Assembly (NCBI GenBank): GCA_021818605.1
Contig: JAKAUH010000858.1
Location: 1-12,212 of the forward strand
Direction: 5' to 3'
DNA length: 12,212 nucleotides
From: Planctomycetota bacterium
GTDB taxonomy: Bacteria; Planctomycetota; Planctomycetia; Isosphaerales; Isosphaeraceae
The notes under the pieces are model-generated. The model was not told the DNA's origin. It did no database searches and was given only the letters and a program-made list of their open reading frames with translations. Positions within the stretch are counted from its first letter, which is position 1. Every line of letters starts with the position of its first letter. Shown here piece after piece: positions 1 through 6,807 of this stretch. A program made the translations under genes and the position numbers.

Positions 1-855
1 GGCAAGACCAATCGCCGCTCGGGACAGGTTGAGGCATACAACGAGCCGGCCGAGTTGTCCGAGCAGCCGGGCGTGCCGAAGGGCACGGTCACGAAGCGCG
101 AGCCGTTTGAGAGCAAGATCTACCCAGGCACCAAGCGCGACTGGTGGATCTATGTCCCGGCCCAGTACAGGGAGGACCAACCCGCGTGCGTGATGGTCTT
201 TCAGGACGGCGGCGGGTATGTCCGGTTCGTGCCGACCGTGTTCGACAACCTGGTCGCGAAGAAGGAGATGCCCGTCACTGTCGGGATCTTCATCAACCCC
301 GGCAACGGACGCGGTGAGAACGGCCGCGGGCAGCGGAGCGTCGAGTATGACACGTTGTCGGATCGATACTCCCGGTTCCTGCTCGAGGAGATCCTGCCCG
401 AGGTCGAGAAAACGGTGAAGCTGCGCCACGACCCCGAGAGCCGGGCGATCGCCGGGATCAGCAGCGGCGGGATCTGCGCCTGGACCGTCGCGTGGGAGCG
501 CCCGGACGAGTTCCGCAAGGTGCTGAGCTGGGTCGGAAGCTTCACGAATATCGCCAGCGGCAAGACCCGTCGCGAGGGTGGCCACAACTACGAAGCCCTG
601 ATCCGCAAGACGCCGAGAAAGCCGATCCGCGTGTTCCTGCAGGATGGGGCCAACGACCTGGACAACGCCAACGGCAACTGGCCGCTGGCCAACCAGCAGA
701 TGGCAAAGGCCCTCCATTTCGCCAGATATGACTATCAATTCGTATTTGGAAACGGCTTCCACAGCAATCGCCACGGTCGAGCGATCCTGCCCGATTCGCT
801 GCGGTGGATGTGGCGGGATTACAAGCCGGGGACCGATTCACCGGAGAAGAAGTAA
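1..855 (+). CDS. Esterase, enterochelin-esterase-like alpha/beta hydrolase (3' part; 5' end outside window)
   Basis: The reading frame is open from base 1 to the TAA at 853-855, so the true start lies upstream; the first in-window start-like codon is a TTG at 55, which I do not believe is the start. From that TTG (266 residues), the esterase core begins with a beta-strand region (DWWIYVPAQY, about 29-38). Then come VMVFQDGGGY (47-55), the nucleophile elbow GISSGG (134-139, Ser136 as G-x-S-x-G), an acidic-residue candidate in FLQDGANDLD (194-203), and a His-containing segment (NGFHSNRHG, 233-241; His236 or His240). This order is that of the putative esterase family PF00756 (Fes/feruloyl-esterase/antigen 85 type). 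The substrate cannot be read from the sequence; carbohydrate ester or siderophore ester hydrolysis are both possible. It converges on the kinase gene and shows no operon link to the EPS genes. The end of the protein is Lys-rich and unremarkable. Confidence 0.85.
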   Translation, partial: GKTNRRSGQVEAYNEPAELSEQPGVPKGTVTKREPFESKIYPGTKRDWWIYVPAQYREDQPACVMVFQDGGGYVRFVPTVFDNLVAKKEMPVTVGIFINPGNGRGENGRGQRSVEYDTLSDRYSRFLLEEILPEVEKTVKLRHDPESRAIAGISSGGICAWTVAWERPDEFRKVLSWVGSFTNIASGKTRREGGHNYEALIRKTPRKPIRVFLQDGANDLDNANGNWPLANQQMAKALHFARYDYQFVFGNGFHSNRHGRAILPDSLRWMWRDYKPGTDSPEKK

Positions 856-908
856 ACGGGCGGGGTTCCGGAGTTTGTCCTGACGAGGCCGTCGTCTCAC
901 TCGGGGAT

Positions 909-949
909 GGCATCCCACCGGTCGAAACCTTGACTCGGTGGGTGATGCC
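909..949. terminator. Hairpin between convergent genes, possible bidirectional terminator
   Basis: The arms GGCAT+CCCACCG (909-920) and CGGTGGG+ATGCC (936-949) are complementary over 12 pairs, with a 2-base bulge (TG at 943-944) and a 15-base loop. The hairpin lies in the 133-base gap between the esterase stop (855) and the kinase stop (989), where a shared terminator would be expected. No T-run follows on either strand, so it is not a classical intrinsic terminator. The hairpin is seen in the sequence; the termination role is inferred. Confidence 0.45.
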
Positions 950-988
950 CAACCTATCAGACGACCACGGAGCTTTCCGGTACAGGGT

Positions 989-3661
989 CTAACTGTGCCG
1001 CGCCGGAGCCGGAGCCGGCCCCGGCTCCTCCAGGCTGGCGTAGCCGTACGCGGCCTGGGCCTTCTCGATCTGATTCACGATCAGGCCGAGCGTCGGCGTA
1101 CCGATCATGCGGAGCAATTCGGCGGTGCGGATGGCGTCGTTGTGCCGGAGGCTCATCGTCTGGACGACGACAAGGACTCCGTCGGCCACGCCGCCGACGA
1201 TCGCAGCGTCGGTGACGGGCAAGAGCGGCGGCGTGTCTACGAGGATCGTGTCGTACACCTCGCGGGCGCTGGCGAGGAATCTTCTGAGCATCGGTAAGAG
1301 CAACAGTTCGGCGGGGTTCGACACGGCCGAGCCGGCGGGCAGCAGGTCAAGGTTGTAGACGGGGGACGAGCGAATCGCCTGCTCGGCAGTCAGTCGACCC
1401 AGCACGACGTCGGTCAGGCCCGGATCCCGCGGGACGTCGTAGAGCCGGTGGACCATCGGCCGGCGAATGTCGGCATCCACCAGCAGGACCCTGCGCCCGG
1501 CCTGCGCGAGGGTGATCGCCAGGTTGCTGACCGTGGTGGTCTTGCCGTCGCCCGTCGCGGGGCTGGTCACCATGATCACCTGGAGCTGCCGGGTGCGCCG
1601 GTGGAAATCCAACTGGGTTCGGACGGCGCGATAGGCCTCGGCGACCGGCGAGTTGGGCATCGAGTGGCCGAGCATCCCCAGGCCGCCCGGCGTGTCGACT
1701 GAGGCCAGTCGGGGGATCCGGCCGATCGGCGGGATGCCGAGAACGCGGAGGATGTCGGAGAGCGAGCGGAGCCGCTGGTCCATCCGCTCGGCGACGACGG
1801 CGATGCTCAGGCCGACGCCCGAGCCGACGAGGAGCGCCAGTGCCAGGATCATCGCCGCCTGCGGGCGGACGCGATCGACACTCGGCGGGTCGATCACCTG
1901 GGCGGAGATCCCGATGAAGTCGCCGGAGAGTTGCACCTGCTTGAGCTGATCGACCACCGCGTTAAAGAGCCCGCGATGGCGCTCGAGGTTGCCGGCGAGC
2001 GCGGCCTCGCGGAGGCGGTTATCCTCGGCGGCGCGTGCGGAGGCCAGCTCGGCCTCGAAGCGGCGGCCGATCTCGGCGCGCATCAGCTCGATCGCCTCGA
2101 GGCTGTGCTCGACCGAGCCTAGAAGGTCGTGCGCGGCATCATGAGGACCGTGGGAGCTCGGCCCGCCGCGGCGGGCCTGGGTGATCTGCTCGTCCAGGGC
2201 GACCAGGCGAGGGTCGCCCGGCTTCGCGGTCTTCACGAGGCGGGTACGCTCCTGCTGCAGCCGGAGGAGCGCCTCGTCGTCGAGCTGGTCGAGCTTGTCG
2301 CGGATCGCCCGCTCGTGGGCCCGTGCGGAGACCAGGTTGGTCTCGGCGTCCAGCGCCCCGCGCTCGCGGCGGGCCTGAGCGAGCAGCGCCGGACGGCTGG
2401 TCTCCCAGAGGCGGTCGAGCTCGGCCGAGAGCTGGTCGACGCGCTTGCCGATGGAGACGACCGAGGGATCGCTGGGCGAACGGGCCGAGCGGCGGGCCTG
2501 GGCCAGTGAGCGTCGCGCCGAACGGAGGTCGTTCACCAGAGCCTCGACGCCCGGCTGCGACAGAAACAGGCTGGTCAGCCCATCGACCGGTCCCGAGCTG
2601 AGGGACGAGGTGACGCTGGAACCGGGGTTCGATCCGATCCCGCCCTGCGACCGCACGGCACGGTCGAGCTCATCCACGACCGCCTCGGCCGAGTTTGCCT
2701 GGACCTCGACGCTGACCAGCTCGGCCTCGAGCTGCTCGCGCGGGCTGCTGCGGGACTCCCAGTACGCACCGGGGAGCCCGCCGCCGATCTGGTCGAGAGC
2801 CTGGGCGAGCGTGGTCGAGCCGGCGCCCTCGGCAGCGAGCTTGCGACCGAGATCAAGCTGGGTGCGAAGCTGCACCTCGCGGATCATCGCCTCGCTGGCT
2901 GCGCGGTCCCACTGATCGAGCCGGCGCATGGGAAAGCTGCGGCCGGCCTCATCGATGCCGAGCGTCGAGCTCGAGCGTTTCAGCTCCAGGTATCGCTTCT
3001 CCAGGTCCTGGAGCTCGCGACCCAGGCCGTCGCGGGCGTTGCTCAGCAGGCGCGAAAGCTCCCTGTTCGACTTGCGGCTGTTCTCGTCAAGGAACTCCTG
3101 GTAGCTGCCGACGACCGCGGTGACGAATTCCAGCGCCTCGGCCGGGTCAGGCGACCGGTAACTGACCAGAAGGACCCTGGCGAGCGGGTCGGGGCGGGTC
3201 ACCGACAGGCGCTGGATGACCGTCCTGGCCGGCAGGTCCTCGCGCTCGATCGATTCCAGCGCCCGGCTCACGACGGCCGGGCTGCGGATGATCAGCGCGT
3301 GGGTGGGCAGGTAATCTTCGTGCGATTCAAGGATCCGGCCCGATTCGCCCGAGCCGACGGAAAGCGGAGCCTTGCCCTGAACCGTCACTAGCAGCCGGCT
3401 GGTGCCCAGGAAGCCGGGGCGCAACCGCACGAGATAGATGACCGCGAAGGCCAGCGCGACTCCGGTCGTGACCGCAAGAATCCGCCACCACTGGCGAGCG
3501 ATCACCACCAGGGCGCGAACATCATCGACGAAACCACCCGGCGGGGCAGCGGCGTTGACGGTCGCGTGGAGGGAGGCCGGTGCCGGTGCCGGTGCCGGCG
3601 CCGGAAGCGAGATCGGCGGATTGCCGAGGAATCCGGGGGACTGGTGCATCCGGTCGGACAT
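989..3661 (-). CDS. Wzc-like polysaccharide co-polymerase / bacterial tyrosine autokinase (890 aa)
   Basis: Inner-membrane chain-length regulator fused to a cytoplasmic BY-kinase, of the Wzz plus CpsD/Wzc type, controlling polymerisation and export of exopolysaccharide. Residues 1-45 are a Pro/Ala-rich cytoplasmic lead-in. Transmembrane helix 1 is at about 58-78 and begins the Wzz domain. A long periplasmic part (79-600) has heptad-like coiled coils (about 195-235, 310-335, 375-470, 515-560) and a Gly/Ser-rich stretch (340-358). A PxxP-containing segment precedes helix 2 (about 602-624). The kinase has Walker A (SPATGDGKTTT, 700-710), Walker A' (LLVDADIRRP, 726-735) and Walker B (TILVDTPP, 805-812), all intact. 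The tail has only Tyr872 and Tyr874 and then Pro/Ala repeats, whereas E. coli Wzc ends in a cluster of seven tyrosines. The periplasmic part (about 520 residues) is longer than in E. coli Wzc. The ATG at 3659-3661 is preceded by the purine-rich AAGAAAGAGAA. It lies 468 bases downstream of the wzy-like gene, so it may have its own promoter. Confidence 0.93.
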   Translation of the reverse strand: MSDRMHQSPGFLGNPPISLPAPAPAPAPASLHATVNAAAPPGGFVDDVRALVVIARQWWRILAVTTGVALAFAVIYLVRLRPGFLGTSRLLVTVQGKAPLSVGSGESGRILESHEDYLPTHALIIRSPAVVSRALESIEREDLPARTVIQRLSVTRPDPLARVLLVSYRSPDPAEALEFVTAVVGSYQEFLDENSRKSNRELSRLLSNARDGLGRELQDLEKRYLELKRSSSTLGIDEAGRSFPMRRLDQWDRAASEAMIREVQLRTQLDLGRKLAAEGAGSTTLAQALDQIGGGLPGAYWESRSSPREQLEAELVSVEVQANSAEAVVDELDRAVRSQGGIGSNPGSSVTSSLSSGPVDGLTSLFLSQPGVEALVNDLRSARRSLAQARRSARSPSDPSVVSIGKRVDQLSAELDRLWETSRPALLAQARRERGALDAETNLVSARAHERAIRDKLDQLDDEALLRLQQERTRLVKTAKPGDPRLVALDEQITQARRGGPSSHGPHDAAHDLLGSVEHSLEAIELMRAEIGRRFEAELASARAAEDNRLREAALAGNLERHRGLFNAVVDQLKQVQLSGDFIGISAQVIDPPSVDRVRPQAAMILALALLVGSGVGLSIAVVAERMDQRLRSLSDILRVLGIPPIGRIPRLASVDTPGGLGMLGHSMPNSPVAEAYRAVRTQLDFHRRTRQLQVIMVTSPATGDGKTTTVSNLAITLAQAGRRVLLVDADIRRPMVHRLYDVPRDPGLTDVVLGRLTAEQAIRSSPVYNLDLLPAGSAVSNPAELLLLPMLRRFLASAREVYDTILVDTPPLLPVTDAAIVGGVADGVLVVVQTMSLRHNDAIRTAELLRMIGTPTLGLIVNQIEKAQAAYGYASLEEPGPAPAPARHS
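1011..1028. repeat. Perfect inverted repeat at the 3' end of the kinase gene
   Basis: GGAGCCGG-CC-CCGGCTCC is an 18-base perfect palindrome. It lies in the codons for the Pro/Ala-rich tail of the kinase, a few codons before its stop. It may be a by-product of Pro/Ala codon repetition in GC-rich DNA. It could also fold in the kinase mRNA as a 6-base-pair stem just before the stop and help termination. Confidence 0.4.
3577..3600. repeat. Hexanucleotide tandem repeat encoding Pro-Ala in the kinase N-terminus
   Basis: On the plus strand CCGGTG occurs three times and CCGGCG once, in register (3577-3600). On the minus strand this encodes part of the Pro-Ala stretch at about residues 20-29 of the Wzc-like kinase. 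Because the unit is 6 bases, copy-number change would lengthen or shorten the linker by two residues per unit without breaking the frame. Confidence 0.8.
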
Positions 3662-3688
3662 GGGAGAAGTTCTCTTTCTTGAGGTCGA

Positions 3689-3703
3689 CTCAGCTCAGCT
3701 CAG
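3689..3703. repeat. Three tandem CTCAG units in the kinase leader
   Basis: CTCAG occurs three times without interruption, 28 to 42 bases upstream of the kinase start codon. It is short enough to be chance taken alone. It is listed because it lies within 30 bases of the longer 7-base array in the same leader. Confidence 0.6.
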
Positions 3704-3730
3704 AGGATGTGAAAGAATCGTCGAAAAGGG

Positions 3731-3758
3731 GCAGAGAGCAGAGAGCAGAGAGCAGAGA
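3731..3758. repeat. 7-base tandem repeat, four perfect copies, in the kinase leader
   Basis: GCAGAGA is repeated four times perfectly (3731-3758) and followed by a partial copy. On the kinase mRNA strand it reads as a C/U-rich run of TCTCTGC units, starting about 70 bases upstream of the ATG. The same mRNA has a GAGAGAGAA tract farther upstream (complement of about 3802-3810) and an AAAGAGAA purine tract just before the ATG. Both could pair with CUCUCU in the repeats, in registers that depend on copy number. Repeat and complementarity are seen; any regulatory effect is inferred. Confidence 0.85.
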
Positions 3759-4076
3759 GCGAAGCAGCATAACAGCACACCGATTCTTCACTTGAAGTCA
3801 TTCTCTCTCTTTGATTTGTTCATCGGAATCGATTTCTTCACAAGCTCTCGGTTCAGTTCGGATGAACCCGGCTCGACGGTGAGGCGGAAGAGGCGTCCGG
3901 CGGAAAGTCTGGACGAACAGCGCTGGCGCGGCCATGGCGGTCGTTCGTGAGACACTGTAGAACGCCGCTACGGGTCGGGCAATTCGGCCTGGGTCCTTAA
4001 AAGCGGACGAGACCGTTGTTGGGCGAGGGTCGGAGACTCGCGCCGAACGGGACCGCCCGATCCGGTCTTCACTCGC

Positions 4077-4129
4077 CACTCGCCACTTCCGGAGCCACTC
4101 GCCACTTCCGGAGCCACTCGCCACTTCGG
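4077..4129. repeat. 19-base tandem repeat directly after the wzy-like stop codon
   Basis: The 19-base unit CACTCGCCACTTCCGGAGC is present at 4077-4095 and 4096-4114, and its first 13 bases recur at 4115-4127. An extra CACTCGC (4070-4076) precedes the array. On the minus strand it begins within two bases of the TGA (4130-4132) of the wzy-like gene, so it is the start of that gene's 3' untranslated region. Since 19 is not a multiple of 3, the array does not look like coding sequence. It lacks the variable spacers of a CRISPR. Confidence 0.85.
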
Positions 4130-6787
4130 TCACGGGCTCGGAGAGCCGTGACGAAAGGGACTGCCGGCCGTGGTGCCCCGGGCAATCGCCTCGTCGATCT
4201 TCTCGAGGGAGCGGCGGATCGCGGGGCGCTCGGGATTGAGGCGCACGCCGAGCACGGCATGACGGTGGGCGGCGTCGAGGTCGCCGCGGTCGAGAAGCCA
4301 GGCCACGAGGTTTTCGCGCCAATCGCCGCGGAGCGGCTCGCGGCGCATCGCGGCGTCGAACAGCGGTGCGGCGAGCTCGGGCTGGCCGAGGCCGGCGCGG
4401 GCAAGGGCCTCGAGGTGCAGGCGCTCGCCGGGCGAAAGTGAGGTGTCGGACGGCAAGCGATCAAGCGATGCCCTGTAGAACACGGCGCGGGTCTCGGCAT
4501 CCTCGGGCGACGAGTACGCCAGCTCGGCCACGGCGGTCGGCCACCCGGCGCCCGGGGGCAGGACATCGGCGAGGACCTCGGCGGGCGAGAGCGATGCGGC
4601 GGCGGCCAGCGCCAGGTCTTCCCAGTCCCAGGGCCGGACCTGGAGCCCGAGTCGCCAGCACCGCGCGGCCAGCGCGGCATCACCCGACTGAAAGGCCGCC
4701 CGCGCGGCAAGGGCGAGCGTCGCCTGGTCGCCGCCGGCCAGTTGTCGCACCCGCGCGGCATGGTCGGCCGCGGTCGCGCGAGGGTCGAGCAAATAGTCGA
4801 GCGACGCGAGATACGCGTGGGCTGCTGCCAGCGATGGCGCGCAGCGCCTCGCCTGGAGGAACGCACGCGCGGCCGGCACGAGGCAGGTGTGAACCGGCTC
4901 CTGGTCAGCGATCTCGGCGATGGGGGCCCCCGCGTGAGCTCGGCCGTGCAGCCAGAGCGGATCGCCCATCATGGCGGCCAATTCGGAGTCGCCGGTCGCC
5001 CCGGCCATCCAGTCGGTTGCCGTGCGCTCATAACGGGCGACCCAGGCCAGGCCGAGCCGCAGGTGGCCCTCGGCCCAGTCAGGCCGATCCATCAGCGCGG
5101 CCCCGAGGGCATCGATCATCGCCAGCAGATCGGCGTCGGACTCGTCTCGCGGAATGAGCGCCGGGTACGATGAGCCGGGGGGCGGCAGAGACGTGCCCGC
5201 CAGGCAGGCCTCGGCCCGGGCTCGCGCCAGCTCGTGCGGCAAGATGGCGAGGGCGAGCAAGGCCAGCGCAGCCGGCTCGAGGTGGCGTGAAACGTGGGCG
5301 CGGCGCGACAGCGCCAGGACCGGTGACGGCGCTGCCATCGCGACCGGGCGCTCCAGCGCGCAGACGTGCGCCGCCAGGATGACGACCGTGACCGCGATGG
5401 CCGGGATATGCGGACTGAAATCACCCGCGGCCTGGACGGCGAGAGCCGTCAGGCTGAAGAGGGCTCCGGCGATCAGGGCGCGGTCGCGCGGCTCGATCGC
5501 GGCGTCGAGCGCGCGCAGCCCCCGGCGCGCCAGCGTGACCAGACCGGCGGCGACGATCGCCAGGCCGACAACGCCGCCCTCGAGCAGGATGTCGAGGTAC
5601 TCGTTTTCGGCGCGTGCGAAGACGACGCCGTGATCGGTGGGTGTCTCAGCCGCGACGGCGACTGCGAAGCTGCCCAGGCCGGTGCCGAGCAGCCGGTGAT
5701 GGGCCCCGGCGCGCAGCGATGCGCCCCAGATCTCAAGGCGGTCGGCCAGCGATCGGGCATCGCCGATCGAGGCCACGCGGCGCGAGGCGGCGCCGGAGTC
5801 GACCGCGATCCAGAGCGCCAGCGCAGCCGGCACCGCACAAGCCGCGACCGCGATGGCCCGAGTCGCGAATTTCCGTCCGGCGACGACCGCCAGAACGATC
5901 CCGGCCGCCGCCATGCCGACGAACCCGGCGCGCGACTGCGAGCCGATCAGACCCGCCACCAGCACGAGGACCGGCAGCACGGCGAGCACGGTGGGTCCAG
6001 AACGGCGGCGGCCGTCGGGATCGGGCGTGAGCAGGCTGGCCAGCGCCAGACCCAGGCCCAGATTGAGATAAGCGGCCAGCGCGCCGTGGCCGATGAACGG
6101 GCCGCCGGTGTTCCAGCCGTCAACGATCGGCGACGGGCGCGACCAGTAGATGCTACCGGTCCAGGTGAGGGCCTGGACCAGCGCGAAGGCCGCGACGATC
6201 GCCGCGTTGATCGCGGTCGCCCGGCCGAAGCGCCGGAGCGCCGCGGATCGACGGCCGAGTCCCAGGACGCACTGGAACAGCGCCCAGAGCCCGGCCAGGC
6301 GGACGACCTCGTGACGCGTGGCCTCGGGAAGCAAGCTGAGTGTCGGGCGGGAAAGCCCGACCACAGGACCCGGGTCGCCGAGGACCGATTCGGGCTGCTC
6401 GGGCACCATCGCGGCGCGGTCGGCCGCGGCGGCCGGCGCGAGCCGGGCGAACACGGCCTGGGGAAGCGGAATCGCCTGCACCAGGCCGAGCACGGCGAGG
6501 CCGGCGATGGCCAGCCCTGGACCGCAAAGGAGTCGACGGCGAATCCCGGACTCGCACCCGGCGATCGCCAGGAGTACGGCTGCCAGGGCGATGCTGGCGC
6601 CGATGAGCCACTCGGCCCAGGCCTCGACGCTGCCGAACGCCCAGGGCGACAGCAACGCCGTCGCCAGGATCAAAGCCTCGGCGGCGCGGGCGGCCCAGGG
6701 CCGAGGTTCGACCGGGCCGTTGCGCTGAACGTCATACCGATCGGGTTCGTCGTGGCCCTGCCGTCGCATCGCAAGGATCCCTGGCAT
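4130..6787 (-). CDS. O-antigen ligase/polymerase-like (WaaL/Wzy family) membrane protein with TPR-like C-terminal region (885 aa)
   Basis: Predicted inner-membrane enzyme that polymerises or transfers lipid-linked glycan repeat units on the periplasmic side. About 12-13 hydrophobic helices lie between residues 35 and 520. Family marks are FIGHGALAAYLNLG (231-244), the Wzy_C-type start IGSQSRAGFVG (281-291), RLEIWGASLRAG...LGTGLGSF (350-374) and ENEYLDILLEGG (394-405). WaaL-type proteins usually have His at the position of Glu394. Residues 521-885 are soluble, Ala/Leu-rich and TPR-like, clearest at about 790-860; the usual family length is about 400-450, so this is a ligase-TPR fusion. The start is ATG at 6785-6787 with no clear ribosome-binding site. 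An in-frame ATG at residue 7 (6767-6769) has AGGGA upstream and may be the real start. The gene begins 20 bases after the small secreted-protein gene, implying one transcript. Polymerase and ligase cannot be told apart by sequence. Confidence 0.88.
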   Translation of the reverse strand: MPGILAMRRQGHDEPDRYDVQRNGPVEPRPWAARAAEALILATALLSPWAFGSVEAWAEWLIGASIALAAVLLAIAGCESGIRRRLLCGPGLAIAGLAVLGLVQAIPLPQAVFARLAPAAAADRAAMVPEQPESVLGDPGPVVGLSRPTLSLLPEATRHEVVRLAGLWALFQCVLGLGRRSAALRRFGRATAINAAIVAAFALVQALTWTGSIYWSRPSPIVDGWNTGGPFIGHGALAAYLNLGLGLALASLLTPDPDGRRRSGPTVLAVLPVLVLVAGLIGSQSRAGFVGMAAAGIVLAVVAGRKFATRAIAVAACAVPAALALWIAVDSGAASRRVASIGDARSLADRLEIWGASLRAGAHHRLLGTGLGSFAVAVAAETPTDHGVVFARAENEYLDILLEGGVVGLAIVAAGLVTLARRGLRALDAAIEPRDRALIAGALFSLTALAVQAAGDFSPHIPAIAVTVVILAAHVCALERPVAMAAPSPVLALSRRAHVSRHLEPAALALLALAILPHELARARAEACLAGTSLPPPGSSYPALIPRDESDADLLAMIDALGAALMDRPDWAEGHLRLGLAWVARYERTATDWMAGATGDSELAAMMGDPLWLHGRAHAGAPIAEIADQEPVHTCLVPAARAFLQARRCAPSLAAAHAYLASLDYLLDPRATAADHAARVRQLAGGDQATLALAARAAFQSGDAALAARCWRLGLQVRPWDWEDLALAAAASLSPAEVLADVLPPGAGWPTAVAELAYSSPEDAETRAVFYRASLDRLPSDTSLSPGERLHLEALARAGLGQPELAAPLFDAAMRREPLRGDWRENLVAWLLDRGDLDAAHRHAVLGVRLNPERPAIRRSLEKIDEAIARGTTAGSPFRHGSPSP

Positions 6788-6807
6788 TCGAGGTGTCGAT
6801 CTTCATT

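Larger units (their letters stand above)
3662..4129. other. 468-base intergenic region between the wzy-like gene and the kinase gene
   Basis: I see no convincing gene on either strand. Reading towards the kinase (minus strand), it holds a 19-base tandem array directly after the wzy-like stop, a GC-rich stretch, then a patch of clearly lower GC (about 3771-3860). A 7-base tandem array (3731-3758), three CTCAG units (3689-3703) and the kinase start follow. The low-GC patch is the likeliest place for a kinase promoter. I could not fix convincing -35/-10 boxes; a TATGCT-like hexamer on the minus strand near 3770 is only a weak candidate. The length of the gap suggests the kinase can be controlled separately from the wzy-like gene. 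Confidence 0.6.

Noticed and set aside
4070..4129. A CRISPR-like appearance of the 19-base repeats.
   Set aside because: The units are directly adjacent with no spacers, and there are no cas genes in the window.
3798..4322. A 174-residue minus-strand frame and plus-strand frames across the 3662-4129 gap.
   Set aside because: They are Arg/Ser/Pro-rich, cross the repeat arrays or overlap the end of the wzy-like gene, and have no start signal or domain.
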